Origin: an uncultured Acetatifactor sp.
Lineage (GTDB): Bacteria; Bacillota; Clostridia; Lachnospirales; Lachnospiraceae
Reading direction: 5' to 3'
DNA: 64,000 nt
NCBI GenBank assembly: GCA_910586835.1
Contig: CAJUJU010000013.1
Location: 1 to 64,000, forward strand
In this document: positions 43,564 to 52,638 of the stretch, piece by piece
Numbering within the stretch: the first letter of the stretch is position 1
Layout: every line of letters starts with the position of its first letter
The notes under the pieces: model-generated
What the model saw: only the letters and a program-made list of their open reading frames with translations
The model's database searches: none
What the model was told of the DNA's origin: nothing
Program-made: the position numbers and the translations under genes

Positions 43564-44331
43564 TCAGGTTCCTGCGCGCTCTCTCAGACGCAGCAGAATC
43601 TTCTTTTCCAGCCGGCTGACCTGAACCTGACTGATTCCCAAAATGCCTGCAATTTCCATCTGAGTCTTATTCTGGAAGTAGCGCATGGAGATCAGCTTCC
43701 GCTCCGAGGGCTCCAGCGTTTCCAGCAGCTGCTTCAGCAGCATGTGGTTCAACAGCTGTTCCTTTTCCGTATCCTCGCTGTCAAAAACCCCCACCATGCT
43801 GCTCCCCACGCTGCTGTTTGCCCCGCGCACCACCTTATCCACCAGATAGACCTCGCTGCCGTCATCCTGGTAGACCGCGCTGTAGATGGACTCCACCTCG
43901 ATAGATGCCTCCATGGCCATAACCGCATCCTCCGAAGAAAGTCCCGTCTCCGCCATGATCTCCTGCAGGGTGGGCTCTCTTCCCTCCCTGGCCTGCAGCT
44001 TCTGTCTTGCCAGCTTCACCTTCAGCCCGTTTTCCTTGATGGTTCTGGATATTTTTACCGGCCCGTCGTCCCGCAGAAACCGCTTGATCTCCCCCGTAAT
44101 CATGGGCACCGCATAAGTGGAAAACTGCAGTCCCAGCTTCAGGTCAAATTTGTCGATGGCTTTCATCAGCCCTATGGTTCCGATCTGAAACAGATCCTCC
44201 GGGTCGTAACCCCTCCCCGAAAAGCGTCGGACAATGTGGTGTACCAGCCCCAGATTTTTCTCTATCAGTACCTCTCTTGCATCCTTTTCTCCTGCCTGTG
44301 ACCTTGCAATCAGTACTGACGTTTCCTCCAT
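43564..44331 (-). CDS. sigF: RNA polymerase sigma-F factor (SpoIIAC)
   Basis: A 255-residue sporulation sigma factor, active in the forespore. Region 2 is PEDLFQIGTIGLMKAIDKFD with FSTYAVPMITGEIKRFLRDD; region 4 is MRYFQNKTQMEIAGILGISQ and QVSRLEKKIL. Sequence alone could suggest SigG, but it lies three bp after spoIIAB and downstream of spoIIAA, the standard spoIIA operon, which decides for SigF. Normal length. Confidence 0.96.
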   Translation of the reverse strand: MEETSVLIARSQAGEKDAREVLIEKNLGLVHHIVRRFSGRGYDPEDLFQIGTIGLMKAIDKFDLKLGLQFSTYAVPMITGEIKRFLRDDGPVKISRTIKENGLKVKLARQKLQAREGREPTLQEIMAETGLSSEDAVMAMEASIEVESIYSAVYQDDGSEVYLVDKVVRGANSSVGSSMVGVFDSEDTEKEQLLNHMLLKQLLETLEPSERKLISMRYFQNKTQMEIAGILGISQVQVSRLEKKILLRLRERAGT

Positions 44332-44334
44332 GCC

Positions 44335-44829
44335 TCAGTCCTCTCCGTCTATCCAGGCGCCTGCTTCCATCTTCTTTTTCATCCGCACCGTAGTCCCTTT
44401 TCCCGGCTCGCTCTCCACCTCCAGATCATCCATGAAGGCCTCCATAAAGGCAAAACCCATCCCGGAACGCTCCAGCTCCGGCTTTGTGGTAAAGAGGGGT
44501 TCCATGGCCTGTTCAATATTTCCGATGCCCTTTCCGGTGTCCGTGACCTGGATATGTAGCATGTCCCCCTCCAAAAGACAGCGGACCTTCACCTTCCCCG
44601 GATTGATCTGCGCCCTGTCAGCCGGCCTTCCCCCTGCCCCGCCATAGCCGTACAGATTTTCATAGCCATGGATAATGGAGTTTGTCACCGCCTCGGAGAC
44701 CGCCGTCTTGATGTCTGCCAGTTCCTCCAGCGTTGGATTCAGATTGGCCACAAAAGCCGACACCGCCACCCGGGCAAACCCCTCGTTATCCGAAATTGCG
44801 TCAAAGATAATTTCCATCTCGTTCCTCAT
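44335..44829 (-). CDS. spoIIAB: SpoIIAB, anti-sigma-F factor and SpoIIAA kinase
   Basis: A 164-residue GHKL-type serine kinase that holds SigF inactive and phosphorylates SpoIIAA. The N-box is in IKTAVSEAVTNSIIHGYEN, G1 is VTDTGKGIGN and G2 is ERSGMGFAFMEAFMDD. About 20 residues are longer than in Bacillus: an insertion GYGGAGGRPADRAQI after the N-box and a short C-terminal tail. It overlaps the spoIIAA gene by four bases (ATGA), so translation is coupled. Confidence 0.96.
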   Translation of the reverse strand: MRNEMEIIFDAISDNEGFARVAVSAFVANLNPTLEELADIKTAVSEAVTNSIIHGYENLYGYGGAGGRPADRAQINPGKVKVRCLLEGDMLHIQVTDTGKGIGNIEQAMEPLFTTKPELERSGMGFAFMEAFMDDLEVESEPGKGTTVRMKKKMEAGAWIDGED

Positions 44830-45149
44830 GCTTCCAGTACCTCCACTATTCTCTCCAAACCGGATATTCTAAGCACCCTTCTGATCTGTCTGTCCGCGTG
44901 GATCGCGTAGATCCGCCCGCCGAAGCAGGATATTTTCCGATATCGTCCCATAATGATCCCGATTCCCGAGGAATCCATAAAGCGGGTATTCTCAAAGTCG
45001 AAGACAATATTTTTTACCTCCTCCCTGCACAGCAGCCTGTCCGCATTCTCACAGATAAAACCTGCGCCGTGATGGTCAATCTCCTCCGGGAGCCTTATCA
45101 TCAGGCAATTGTCAATAATCTGAAAATCATCCGTGGTGATCTGTTCCAT
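44826..45149 (-). CDS. spoIIAA: SpoIIAA, anti-anti-sigma factor
   Basis: A 107-residue STAS-domain protein. The phosphorylated serine is in RFMDSSGIGIIMGRY. In its unphosphorylated form it binds SpoIIAB and frees SigF. The start is ATG 45149 (MEQITTDDF), with AAAGGA about nine bases upstream; the open frame extends 130 codons further upstream but that part crosses the terminator of the previous gene. I see no convincing sigma-H promoter in the 140 bp upstream. Confidence 0.94.
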   Translation of the reverse strand: MEQITTDDFQIIDNCLMIRLPEEIDHHGAGFICENADRLLCREEVKNIVFDFENTRFMDSSGIGIIMGRYRKISCFGGRIYAIHADRQIRRVLRISGLERIVEVLEA

Positions 45150-45227
45150 ATGATCGTTTCCTTTCCAAATGTTATTCACACAGGCACGCCCGGGGCTGCC
45201 ATTCCCTCCGGCGCCGCTGATGCGCGC

Positions 45228-45262
45228 ACAAGAAAAGAACCCATAGAGACTACAGGTTCTTT
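45228..45262 (-). terminator. Terminator after the TPR-protein gene
   Basis: On the minus strand AAAGAACC (45255-45262) pairs with GGTTCTTT (45234-45241) across a 13-nt loop, then TTCTT follows. It separates the valS-folC-TPR unit from the spoIIA operon. Confidence 0.6.
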
Positions 45263-45291
45263 CTTTCGTATCTTGTCTGTTCCTTTGCTTT

Positions 45292-46707
45292 TTATTCCAC
45301 CGTGACACCCAACTCACGCAGATATCGCTTGGTATCCCGCACTCTGTCGGAACCCGGGAAGAGCTCCAGTACCTTTTGGAAGGTTTCCACCGCCTTCTCC
45401 GCATCACCGTTTTTCTGATAGGAGCGGCCCAGAAAATAAAGCGCATCCTTATTTCCGGCATCGTAGTACACCGCTCTCTCGAAGAACTCAATAGCCAGTG
45501 CCAGATCCTCCTGGCGGAAGTAGGTCTGAGCCTCCTCATAATAGATCCCGGACAACTCCGGCCCTATGGCCCCCAGCAGAGTATTGTACAGGGTTCGGAA
45601 GCCCTCCGAGGCTTCTTCTACATTTACCGCCTGCGCAATGTTCTCCAGATCCGCCGCGGTGGCGGCGTTATCCTGATTCACAAGGTATCCTGCCGCAGCC
45701 GTCAGCAGCCTGTCGAAGGCCTCCATGGTGCCGCCTGCCCCCACAAAGCCCTCCAGCTGTCCTTCCAGGCCTTCAGCCCGTTGTGTCAGCTTTTCCAACT
45801 CGCTCTCCAGCTCCTGGATGCGCACTGTCTTTGCGTCGGATTGATTGCTGATCTCGGTGATGGTCTTCTGGGCTTCCGTCTTGGCGTTTGTCCTTGCCGC
45901 AGGCACCATGAGAAAGTAGGTGGCGGCAAGTCCGATGGCAAGTCCGATCCCCAGATTGACCAGGGTGGAGACGCCGTTGTTTTTCGGCTCCTTCACGTTC
46001 AGCGGCTGAATGATCATCTCATTGTCGCTGACATAACGCACGGTTTCCTCTTTTTTGCGCCTTCCGCCGCTCTGCTTTACATTCTCGTCGGGAACCAGCA
46101 TCAGTTCCACTTCTTTCAGATAACGTAAGGTCTGTGTGTTGTTTCTGTCAATGTCCGTACACTTGCGCAGCTCTCTCTCCGCCCGGTCCCACTGCTCGCT
46201 GTCCATATAGAGCAGGGCCAGCAGCTGATGCGCCCGGATAAACCGCGGGTTCAATGAAAGTACTTTCTTCAGCTGTATGACTGCCAGATCCTTACTGTCC
46301 TGCCCGCAGTAAGTCAATGCCTGATTGTATTTTTTGATGGTCTGGTTGATGGAGTCCAGCCTTGCCGAATTGGACTGCAGCTTATCAATGTAATCGTCCG
46401 CGATATTTTTCTCAGGACGCAGATTCTTGCTGATGACCCATTCGCTCAGGGCCGCCACCACCTCCCCGGACTCAAAATACACAAGTCCCAGCAGGTTTCT
46501 GGCATCTATATTATTTTTATTAAACTTCAAACTCTGCCGCAAACTGGTGATCGCACCGGTCAAATCCCTGACTCCGGCCTTCTCCAGGCCGTCGTTGTAA
46601 TACATGTTGGATACATGCATTATTCTTTTATATAGGGAAACATCCGCCCCGCAGGCGGTGCAAAAATCATGCTCCGACAGAAGACATCCGCAGTGATAAC
46701 AATACAT
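45292..46707 (-). CDS. Zinc-ribbon TPR membrane protein
   Basis: A 471-residue protein of unknown function. It starts with a zinc ribbon (YCYHCGCLL ... FCTACGAD), then TPR-type helical repeats to ~200, and one membrane helix (LVNLGIGLAIGLAATYFLMV, ~250-270). After it come a coiled coil (KTVRIQELESELEKLTQRAEGL) and two or three further TPRs (LALAIEFFERAVYYDAGNKD, DAEKAVETFQKVLELFPGS). The layout suggests a membrane-anchored scaffold; no enzyme motif is seen. It starts three bp after a 50-codon gene and follows folC. Confidence 0.82.
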   Translation of the reverse strand: MYCYHCGCLLSEHDFCTACGADVSLYKRIMHVSNMYYNDGLEKAGVRDLTGAITSLRQSLKFNKNNIDARNLLGLVYFESGEVVAALSEWVISKNLRPEKNIADDYIDKLQSNSARLDSINQTIKKYNQALTYCGQDSKDLAVIQLKKVLSLNPRFIRAHQLLALLYMDSEQWDRAERELRKCTDIDRNNTQTLRYLKEVELMLVPDENVKQSGGRRKKEETVRYVSDNEMIIQPLNVKEPKNNGVSTLVNLGIGLAIGLAATYFLMVPAARTNAKTEAQKTITEISNQSDAKTVRIQELESELEKLTQRAEGLEGQLEGFVGAGGTMEAFDRLLTAAAGYLVNQDNAATAADLENIAQAVNVEEASEGFRTLYNTLLGAIGPELSGIYYEEAQTYFRQEDLALAIEFFERAVYYDAGNKDALYFLGRSYQKNGDAEKAVETFQKVLELFPGSDRVRDTKRYLRELGVTVE

Positions 46708-46710
46708 GTG

Positions 46711-46863
46711 TTACTCCTCTTCCGGCTTCTCCTCTGACTCTTTTATCATCTTCACAAGCAGATCTGCCATATCGGTCAGATCCTGATTATAGATCGCGTC
46801 CTCCGCATCCTCCACCTCAAGGCTGGGATGAAATTTTTTCAGTTCTTCTTCAAAATTTATCAT
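46711..46863 (-). CDS. Small acidic 50-residue protein between folC and the TPR gene
   Basis: The ATG at 46861-46863 overlaps the end of folC, and the TAA is three bp before the TPR gene's ATG. The product is very acidic, beginning MINFEEELKKF and ending KESEEKPEEE, with an amphipathic helix around ADLLVKMIKE. It is read from the three-gene spacing and the lack of any other use of the gap. I do not recognise a family; close packing suggests co-translation with its neighbours. It could be a partner of the TPR protein. Confidence 0.6.
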   Translation of the reverse strand: MINFEEELKKFHPSLEVEDAEDAIYNQDLTDMADLLVKMIKESEEKPEEE

Positions 46864-48175
46864 TTTCCAGCATCTCCTTTATCTCGCCCGCCAGATACAG
46901 GCTGCCCGCTATATAGAGACGTTCTCCCGGCCCCCGGCTGCCAAGCAGCTCCCGGAAGGCCTTGCTTACATTTTCATAAACGCAGTATTCGCATCCCGGA
47001 TATCCGGCAAGCAGCTCCCCAAGCTTTTCCGGTGCTGCCGCACGGCCCGTCTGCATCTGTGCCACGGCAATCCTGTGAAACAGCCCGGAGCCCGCCAGCT
47101 CCTCCGTCATACGCACATAGTCCTTATCCTGCACCACGCCGAACAAAAGCGTCCGGTTTCCCCGAACCTGATCCGCCTCCACCGTCTCCAGAAACGCCCG
47201 AATACCGTCTTCATTGTGAGCGCCGTCCACATAGACCTCCGGCAGCACTTCTTCCATTCTGCCTGCCCAGAAGGCATCCCTGATCCCCCGCCTGATCTGC
47301 TCCGGGGTGACGGCCTGTCCGCCGTCCAGAAGCTCCGCCGCCCGAACGGCCAGCGCGGCATTTTCCATCTGATAGGCTGCGATGGTGTGCAAAGTAAGGC
47401 TAATATTATTATAATACCGAGTGCGCACGGAAAAATCAATGCTTTTATTCGTAAAACTTAAGAACCTGTAGTCACTTTTCGACACGGACCAAGCAGGTAT
47501 GCCAAGTTCCGCCGCCCGCTGCTCCAACACCCTGTCCGTTTCCGGGCAGGTGTCCCAATACAGTAACGGCGCGCCTGCGCACAGAATACCTGCCTTCTCA
47601 CCCGCTATTTTCTCCACCGTATCCCCCAGATATTCCACATGATCCAGGCTGATGTGCGTGATCACGGCAAGCTCCTTCCCCCACACGGCGTTGGTGGCGT
47701 CAAGCCTGCCTCCCAAACCGGTCTCCAGAATACAGTAATCCGGCGACTGCTCCGGAAAAAGAACCATTGCCATAAAGAAAAGATATTCAAAGAAAGTGGG
47801 ATGATACGCTCCCGTTCCCCGATCCAGAGCCTCCCAGTCCAGCATGTGGTATATGTGCAGAAAAGCCCTCAGGAAGTCCTCCCTGGAGACCATTTTTCCG
47901 TCTGTCACAAATCTCTCCCGGATATCCACCAGATGAGGGGAGGTGAAGACGCTGACCCTGTACCCGGCCGCCTCCAGAACAGAACGCAGGTAGGCGCACA
48001 CCGAGCCCTTGCCGTTGGTGCCCGCCACATGAATGATGCGAAGCCTCCTGTCCGGGTCGCCCAACCGGTGCAGAAAAGCCCTGGTATCCTCCATGGTATT
48101 TTTTGTCGTAAACCGCGGCGTCTCGTTCAGATAACGCTCCGCTTCCTCAAAGGAAGCAATGGACTGCTTTTTCAA
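46850..48175 (-). CDS. folC: FolC, folylpolyglutamate/dihydrofolate synthase
   Basis: A 441-residue Mur-ligase-type enzyme that adds glutamate to folates. The ATP-binding loop is AGTNGKGSVCAYL; family motifs TSPHLVDIRERF, LETGLGGRLDATN and ITHISLDHVEYLG follow, and VDGAHNEDGIRAF is in the C-terminal domain. It belongs to a valS-PAP2-folC-orf-TPR run on the minus strand; the valS-folC association is common in Firmicutes. Confidence 0.96.
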   Translation of the reverse strand: MKKQSIASFEEAERYLNETPRFTTKNTMEDTRAFLHRLGDPDRRLRIIHVAGTNGKGSVCAYLRSVLEAAGYRVSVFTSPHLVDIRERFVTDGKMVSREDFLRAFLHIYHMLDWEALDRGTGAYHPTFFEYLFFMAMVLFPEQSPDYCILETGLGGRLDATNAVWGKELAVITHISLDHVEYLGDTVEKIAGEKAGILCAGAPLLYWDTCPETDRVLEQRAAELGIPAWSVSKSDYRFLSFTNKSIDFSVRTRYYNNISLTLHTIAAYQMENAALAVRAAELLDGGQAVTPEQIRRGIRDAFWAGRMEEVLPEVYVDGAHNEDGIRAFLETVEADQVRGNRTLLFGVVQDKDYVRMTEELAGSGLFHRIAVAQMQTGRAAAPEKLGELLAGYPGCEYCVYENVSKAFRELLGSRGPGERLYIAGSLYLAGEIKEMLENDKF

Positions 48176-48188
48176 CCTGTGAATCCCC

Positions 48189-49145
48189 CTAAGCTGCCGC
48201 TTTCATCCCGCACTTCTCTATCCTGGCCCTCAGCCGGTACAGAAAAATATAGCGGAAGACCTGCACCGCCACAAATCCCATGGTGCCGCCCACCAGCACG
48301 TCGCTGAAGAAATGTGCCCCCGCCGCAATCCTGAAAAAGGCCACAAAGCCCGTATAGGCCACCGGAATCACATAGGAGAGCACCTTTCTTCTGCCGGTCT
48401 TCCAGTTCCGAAACAAATCCGGAAACAGGATCAGCAGATAGGACATGGAGGCCGCGTATGTGTGTCCCGAGGGAAAGGATTTGAAATAGTCCCCCGGAAG
48501 CCCCTGGCCCGCCAGCAGTTGCCTTGCGCTTCCGGGCCGATACCAGGGAGTAAACCAGGAATAATCGTCAATCAGATGCATGGCCCGAAACCGCATCCTT
48601 CCCATGGGATTCTTGATCACCTCAATCCACAGATGACAGCAGCAGGCGCACACAATAGCCAGGGCAAAGGGCAGCAGCAGCCCCATATTTTGCCTGATCC
48701 TTTCTCCTGCCAGTTTCAGGATCAGGCTGCTGACCGTCAGTCCGAAGGCCAGCAGAACGGCAATCATCCAGGGCGCATTCAAAAGCTCCTCCCTGCCTCC
48801 GATCATCAGGGAATATTTCAACATATCCCGCAGCAGAAGCGCCGACACCGCCACTGTCAGCACAAAGAAAAATCCTCTCAGATGGCGGAGTCCGCCCTTC
48901 TTACAGTGAAAGTAAACCGTGAGCACCGAGGCCGCAAAGGTGGCCGCCACCCAGATGGGCGCCATCCCTGCAATCTCCACCAGATTACACAGTATACTGG
49001 TGGAAAAATACCTGGATGCAACTAAATTCCTGTCCGCCAGCATATGGCTCACGTCCAGGTCAAAGCGGGTTGCCAGCGCCAGCAGGACTCCGAAAACCGC
49101 CAGAAACCCCGCCGCCGACACCGCCTGTCTCTTCTTATCTGACAT
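48189..49145 (-). CDS. PAP2-family membrane phosphatase
   Basis: A 318-residue protein with about six membrane helices. The phosphatase motifs are KNPMGRMR (motif 1), FPSGHTYAASM (motif 2) and RIAAGAHFFSDVLVG (motif 3, with the catalytic His). It may dephosphorylate undecaprenyl pyrophosphate or another lipid phosphate. The ATG at 49145 (MSDKKRQ) has GGAG six bases upstream; MESS at 49157 is a second option. It ends 13 bp before folC. Confidence 0.88.
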   Translation of the reverse strand: MSDKKRQAVSAAGFLAVFGVLLALATRFDLDVSHMLADRNLVASRYFSTSILCNLVEIAGMAPIWVAATFAASVLTVYFHCKKGGLRHLRGFFFVLTVAVSALLLRDMLKYSLMIGGREELLNAPWMIAVLLAFGLTVSSLILKLAGERIRQNMGLLLPFALAIVCACCCHLWIEVIKNPMGRMRFRAMHLIDDYSWFTPWYRPGSARQLLAGQGLPGDYFKSFPSGHTYAASMSYLLILFPDLFRNWKTGRRKVLSYVIPVAYTGFVAFFRIAAGAHFFSDVLVGGTMGFVAVQVFRYIFLYRLRARIEKCGMKAAA

Positions 49146-49279
49146 ACTACTCTCCATTCCGCCGCCGGACGGCGGCACAAACAGCAATGAAAGACCCTCT
49201 ATGACTGTCCTCTGTCTTCTTTCACACTGACCTTCATGCCGCCTCCGGGCAGGCAATCAGCCGGACCCGTACCGGGGTA

Positions 49280-51964
49280 TCAGCACCCCGCAAGCTGCTC
49301 CAGCCTGGCCTTCACCTGCTCCATCATCCGGGTATACTTTTCCAGCTTCTCCTTCTCCTGGGCGATCTTAGCCTCGGGCGCCTTGGATACAAACCTTTCG
49401 TTGGAAAGCATACCGTTGACCCTGGCTAGCTCACCCTCCAGCCGCTTCTCCTCCTTCTTCAGACGCTCCGTCTCCTGGGCAATATCCACCAGCTCCGCAA
49501 AGGGAAGGTACAGGGTCGCCCCCGGAATCACCACGGAAACCGCATCCGCCGGAATGCCCGCCTGCTCCTTCTGTCCGGATGCCTCGTCCACCACCGTCAC
49601 CTCGCTTGCATAAGCCAGGGAGGCGAAGAACAACCTGCCCTCCGTAAAGGTCCGCAGGATATCCGGCTCACCGCTGACCACAAACACGCTGGCCTTTCGT
49701 CCGGGAGCCACGTTCATCTCGCTGCGCACATTGCGGATTCCCCGCACAGCCGCCTTGATGGTTTCGATGTCCTTCTCCTCCCGGGCAAAGCACCACTCTT
49801 TACGGTACACGGGCCAGGAGCTGATCATGATGGATTCTTCCCCGCTCTGCAGCGTGCAGAAAATCTCTTCTGTGATAAAGGGCATATAAGGGTGCAGCAG
49901 CTTCAGCGCGTCGATGAGCACATTCTGTAACGTCCACAGGGCCGCGTTCTGGCTGACCTGATCGTCCGTATTGTAAAGTCTGGGTTTCACCATCTCAATG
50001 TACCAGTCGCAGAATTCCTCCCAGATAAAGTCATAAACCTTCTGCACTGCGATGCCAAGCTCAAAACTCTCCATGTTTTCGGTGACATCCTTCACCAGGG
50101 TGTTCAGCCTGGAAAGAATCCACTTATCCACGGGCTGCAGTTCCTCTGCCTTCGGCGCCGTCACCTCCTTGCCCTCCATGTTCATCAGGATAAAGCGGGA
50201 GGCATTCCACACCTTATTTGCAAAATTACGGCTGTTTTCCACCCGCTCATAGTAGAAGCGCATGTCGTTTCCGGGCGCGTTTCCGGTGATCAGGGTCAGG
50301 CGCAGCGCGTCCGCCCCGTACTTTTCAATAATCTCCAGCGGATCAATGCCGTTGCCCAGGGATTTAGACATCTTGCGTCCCTGGCTGTCCCTGACCAGCC
50401 CGTGAAACAGCACGGTGTGGAAGGGCTTCTCCCCCATCTGTGCGTAACCGGAAAAGATCATCCGGATAACCCAGAAGAAAATAATATCATAGCCCGTCAC
50501 CAGCACATCCGTGGGGTAAAAGTACTTCAGCTCCTCGGTCTCCTCCGGCCAGCCCAGCGTCTCAAAGGGCCAGAGGGCGGAGGAAAACCAGGTATCCAGG
50601 GTATCGGGATCCTGAGTAAAATGCCTGCCGCCGCACTTGGGACATACCTGGGGAGTCTCCTCTGCCACAATCACTTCCCTGCAATCGTCGCAGTTGTAAG
50701 CGGGGATCCGGTGGCCCCACCAGAGCTGACGGCTGATACACCAGTCTCTGATATTGTCGGTCCAGTTGAAATAGGTCTTCTCCATGCGCTGGGGAAGCAG
50801 CCGAATCTCGCCCTTTTTCACAGCCTCCGCGGCAGGACGGATCAGCTCATCCATTTTTACGAACCACTGCTCCTTCACCAGAGGCTCAATGGTGGTCTTG
50901 CAGCGGTCATGGGTTCCCACGTTGTGGCTGTAGTCCTCAACCTTCACCAGAAGTCCCTGTCTGTCAAGCTCCTCCACAATGGCCTTTCTGGCCGCATAAC
51001 GATCCATACCCGCATAGCTTCCGCCGTTCTCGTTGACGGTGGCATCGTCGTTCATGATATTGACAATGGGCAGATCATGACGCTTTCCCACCTCAAAGTC
51101 GTTGGGGTCGTGGGCCGGGGTGATCTTCACCACACCCGTGCCGAACTCTCTGTCCACATAGGTATCCGTCACAACGGGAATCACACGGTTTACAATGGGC
51201 AGCAAAACGCTCTTCCCGATCAGATGCCCGTATCTTTCATCCTCCGGATGAATGGCAACCGCCGTATCTCCCAGCATGGTCTCCGGGCGGGTGGTGGCAA
51301 AGGTCAGAAACTCCGTATCGCTGGGCGTTCCGTCCTCCTTCATCACAGGATATTTGATATGCCACAGATGTCCGGCCTGCTCCTGGTACTCCACCTCTGC
51401 GTCGGAAATGGAGGTGTTGCACACAGGACACCAGTTGATCATGCGGGCCCCCTTGTAAATGTAACCCTTCTCATGCATTTTGACAAAGACCTTGGTAACT
51501 GCCCTGTTACAGCCCTCGTCCATGGTAAAGCGCTCTCTGTCCCAGTCACAGGAAGAGCCCATCTTCTTCAGCTGGGAAACGATGCGTCCGCCGTACTCCT
51601 TCTTCCATTCCCAGGCTCTCTCCAGAAAGCCCTCCCGTCCCAGATCCTGCTTGTCAATCCCCTGCTCCTTCAGCTTTTCAATAATTTTTACCTCGGTGGC
51701 AATGGAGGCATGATCCGTGCCGGGCTGCCACAGGGCATTGTAGCCCTGCATTCTCTTAAACCGGATCAGGATGTCCTGCATGGTATTGTCAAGGGCATGT
51801 CCCATGTGAAGCTGGCCCGTGATATTCGGGGGCGGAATCACAATGGTAAAGGGCTTCCTGGTGTGATCCACCTCCGCGTGAAAATATCTTTTCTCCATCC
51901 ACTTCTGATACAATCTGTCCTCTATGCCGCTGGGGTCATAGGTTTTTGCCAGTTCTCTGCTCAT
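49280..51964 (-). CDS. valS: Valyl-tRNA synthetase
   Basis: An 894-residue class I synthetase. HIGH is PPPNITGQLHMGHALDN (about residue 50), KMSKS is GRKMSKSLGNGIDP (about 530), and a Cys pair (CDDC ... CPKCGG) lies between them. The editing domain is complete, and the C-terminal coiled coil (EIAQEKEKLEKYTRMM-like region) is typical of ValRS. The ATG at 51964 has AAAGGAG upstream. It is controlled by the T-box leader described separately. Confidence 0.97.
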   Translation of the reverse strand: MSRELAKTYDPSGIEDRLYQKWMEKRYFHAEVDHTRKPFTIVIPPPNITGQLHMGHALDNTMQDILIRFKRMQGYNALWQPGTDHASIATEVKIIEKLKEQGIDKQDLGREGFLERAWEWKKEYGGRIVSQLKKMGSSCDWDRERFTMDEGCNRAVTKVFVKMHEKGYIYKGARMINWCPVCNTSISDAEVEYQEQAGHLWHIKYPVMKEDGTPSDTEFLTFATTRPETMLGDTAVAIHPEDERYGHLIGKSVLLPIVNRVIPVVTDTYVDREFGTGVVKITPAHDPNDFEVGKRHDLPIVNIMNDDATVNENGGSYAGMDRYAARKAIVEELDRQGLLVKVEDYSHNVGTHDRCKTTIEPLVKEQWFVKMDELIRPAAEAVKKGEIRLLPQRMEKTYFNWTDNIRDWCISRQLWWGHRIPAYNCDDCREVIVAEETPQVCPKCGGRHFTQDPDTLDTWFSSALWPFETLGWPEETEELKYFYPTDVLVTGYDIIFFWVIRMIFSGYAQMGEKPFHTVLFHGLVRDSQGRKMSKSLGNGIDPLEIIEKYGADALRLTLITGNAPGNDMRFYYERVENSRNFANKVWNASRFILMNMEGKEVTAPKAEELQPVDKWILSRLNTLVKDVTENMESFELGIAVQKVYDFIWEEFCDWYIEMVKPRLYNTDDQVSQNAALWTLQNVLIDALKLLHPYMPFITEEIFCTLQSGEESIMISSWPVYRKEWCFAREEKDIETIKAAVRGIRNVRSEMNVAPGRKASVFVVSGEPDILRTFTEGRLFFASLAYASEVTVVDEASGQKEQAGIPADAVSVVIPGATLYLPFAELVDIAQETERLKKEEKRLEGELARVNGMLSNERFVSKAPEAKIAQEKEKLEKYTRMMEQVKARLEQLAGC

Positions 51965-52084
51965 ATTCTGCTCCTTTCCTGTGTCTGGTAATAAGGGCTC
52001 CACGGCCTGCACAGGTATTCGCTTTCCTCGTTCGCGTTGCTCGTCATAAGCTCAGGCTTTCCTTCTGACTCTGCTTATGCGCGC

Positions 52085-52409
52085 AGAAAGCGCCCTTTGC
52101 AGACCAAATGATCTGCAAAGGGCGTTGATACGCGGTACCACCTTTGTTCACAGCGCGCCTCACGACGCCTGCCTCAGCGACTTCTGTCAAAGTCCTATCC
52201 GGTAACGGGGATAACCCGTGAGAACTTACAGCCTGCACTCCTTGCCCGGCACGATCACTTCCCGTGCCTGCAACCCGCGCCGCTCTGTTTCCTCCGGCTC
52301 AAAAGCCACCTTCCCCATTCCTTCCCTCAGACGGCCTTGCAGCACCCGCATGTCACGGGCAGCCATCCTCTCTGTTAAGGGGTAATGAGTACTCCTCTTT
52401 GTCACTGCC
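52085..52409 (-). promoter_or_regulatory. T-box riboswitch controlling valS
   Basis: The T-box core AAGGTGGTACCGCG lies at 52131-52144 (minus strand). The terminator stem GCCCTTTGCAGA (52112-52123) with TCTGCAAAGGGC (52092-52103) follows it. Stem I begins near AAAGAGGAGTA (about 52390-52400). A candidate specifier GTG (Val) sits at 52307-52309 in GGGGAAGGTGGC. Uncharged tRNA-Val binding should stabilise the antiterminator and allow valS expression. The leader-less stretch 51965-52084 before valS has no gene. The T tract after the terminator is short. The specifier call is tentative; the T-box call is firm. Confidence 0.92.
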
Positions 52410-52487
52410 TTTTCCTATAGGAAAATATAATCCATAAAAGCCCGTCCTGTCAAGAGGGAAAGTGAGATACCTTCAACTTTCCCTCTT
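52410..52487 (-). promoter_or_regulatory. valS promoter with two overlapping inverted repeats
   Basis: On the minus strand TTGACA (52448-52453) and TATATT (52424-52429) are 18 bp apart. TTTTCC-TATA-GGAAAA (52410-52425) is a perfect palindrome over the -10 and start region. A second inverted repeat, AAGAGGGAAAGT with ACTTTCCCTCTT (52452-52487, 12-bp arms, 12-nt loop), overlaps the -35; its loop holds GAGATACCT, an inverse match to part of the padR promoter spacer. Confidence 0.65.
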
Positions 52488-52562
52488 TAAGCAGGAGCAA
52501 ATCCCTGTTTTCCCTGTTCGATTTCCCCTTTTCTGTTTTTATACCTCTCTGAAATATATACC

Positions 52563-52591
52563 TTGACAGGCGAGGTATCTCGTGCTATATT
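52563..52591 (+). promoter_or_regulatory. padR operon promoter with an operator-like palindrome
   Basis: TTGACA (52563-52568) and TATATT (52586-52591) are exactly 17 bp apart. The spacer contains CGAG-GTAT-CTCG (52571-52582), placed for autorepression by the PadR protein. Confidence 0.7.
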
Positions 52592-52638
52592 ATAAAAACA
52601 AATACAGCAGCACACTACGAAGGAAAGGGGGCAACAAA

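Noticed and set aside
45150..45230. Sigma-H promoter upstream of spoIIAA
   Set aside because: AGGGAAT and GTGTGAAT are present but their spacing (about 18 bp) is too long for the sigma-H pattern.
44830..45539. Long N-terminal extension of SpoIIAA
   Set aside because: The extra 130 codons cross the previous gene's terminator and end; SpoIIAA proteins are about 105-117 residues, matching the ATG at 45149.
50402..51991. 529-codon plus-strand frame across valS
   Set aside because: Antisense to an intact synthetase with all motifs; no SD or family match.
52582..52638. Upstream GTG start for the PadR gene
   Set aside because: The codon lies inside the -10 region of a strong promoter and has no SD; TTG at 52639 has one.
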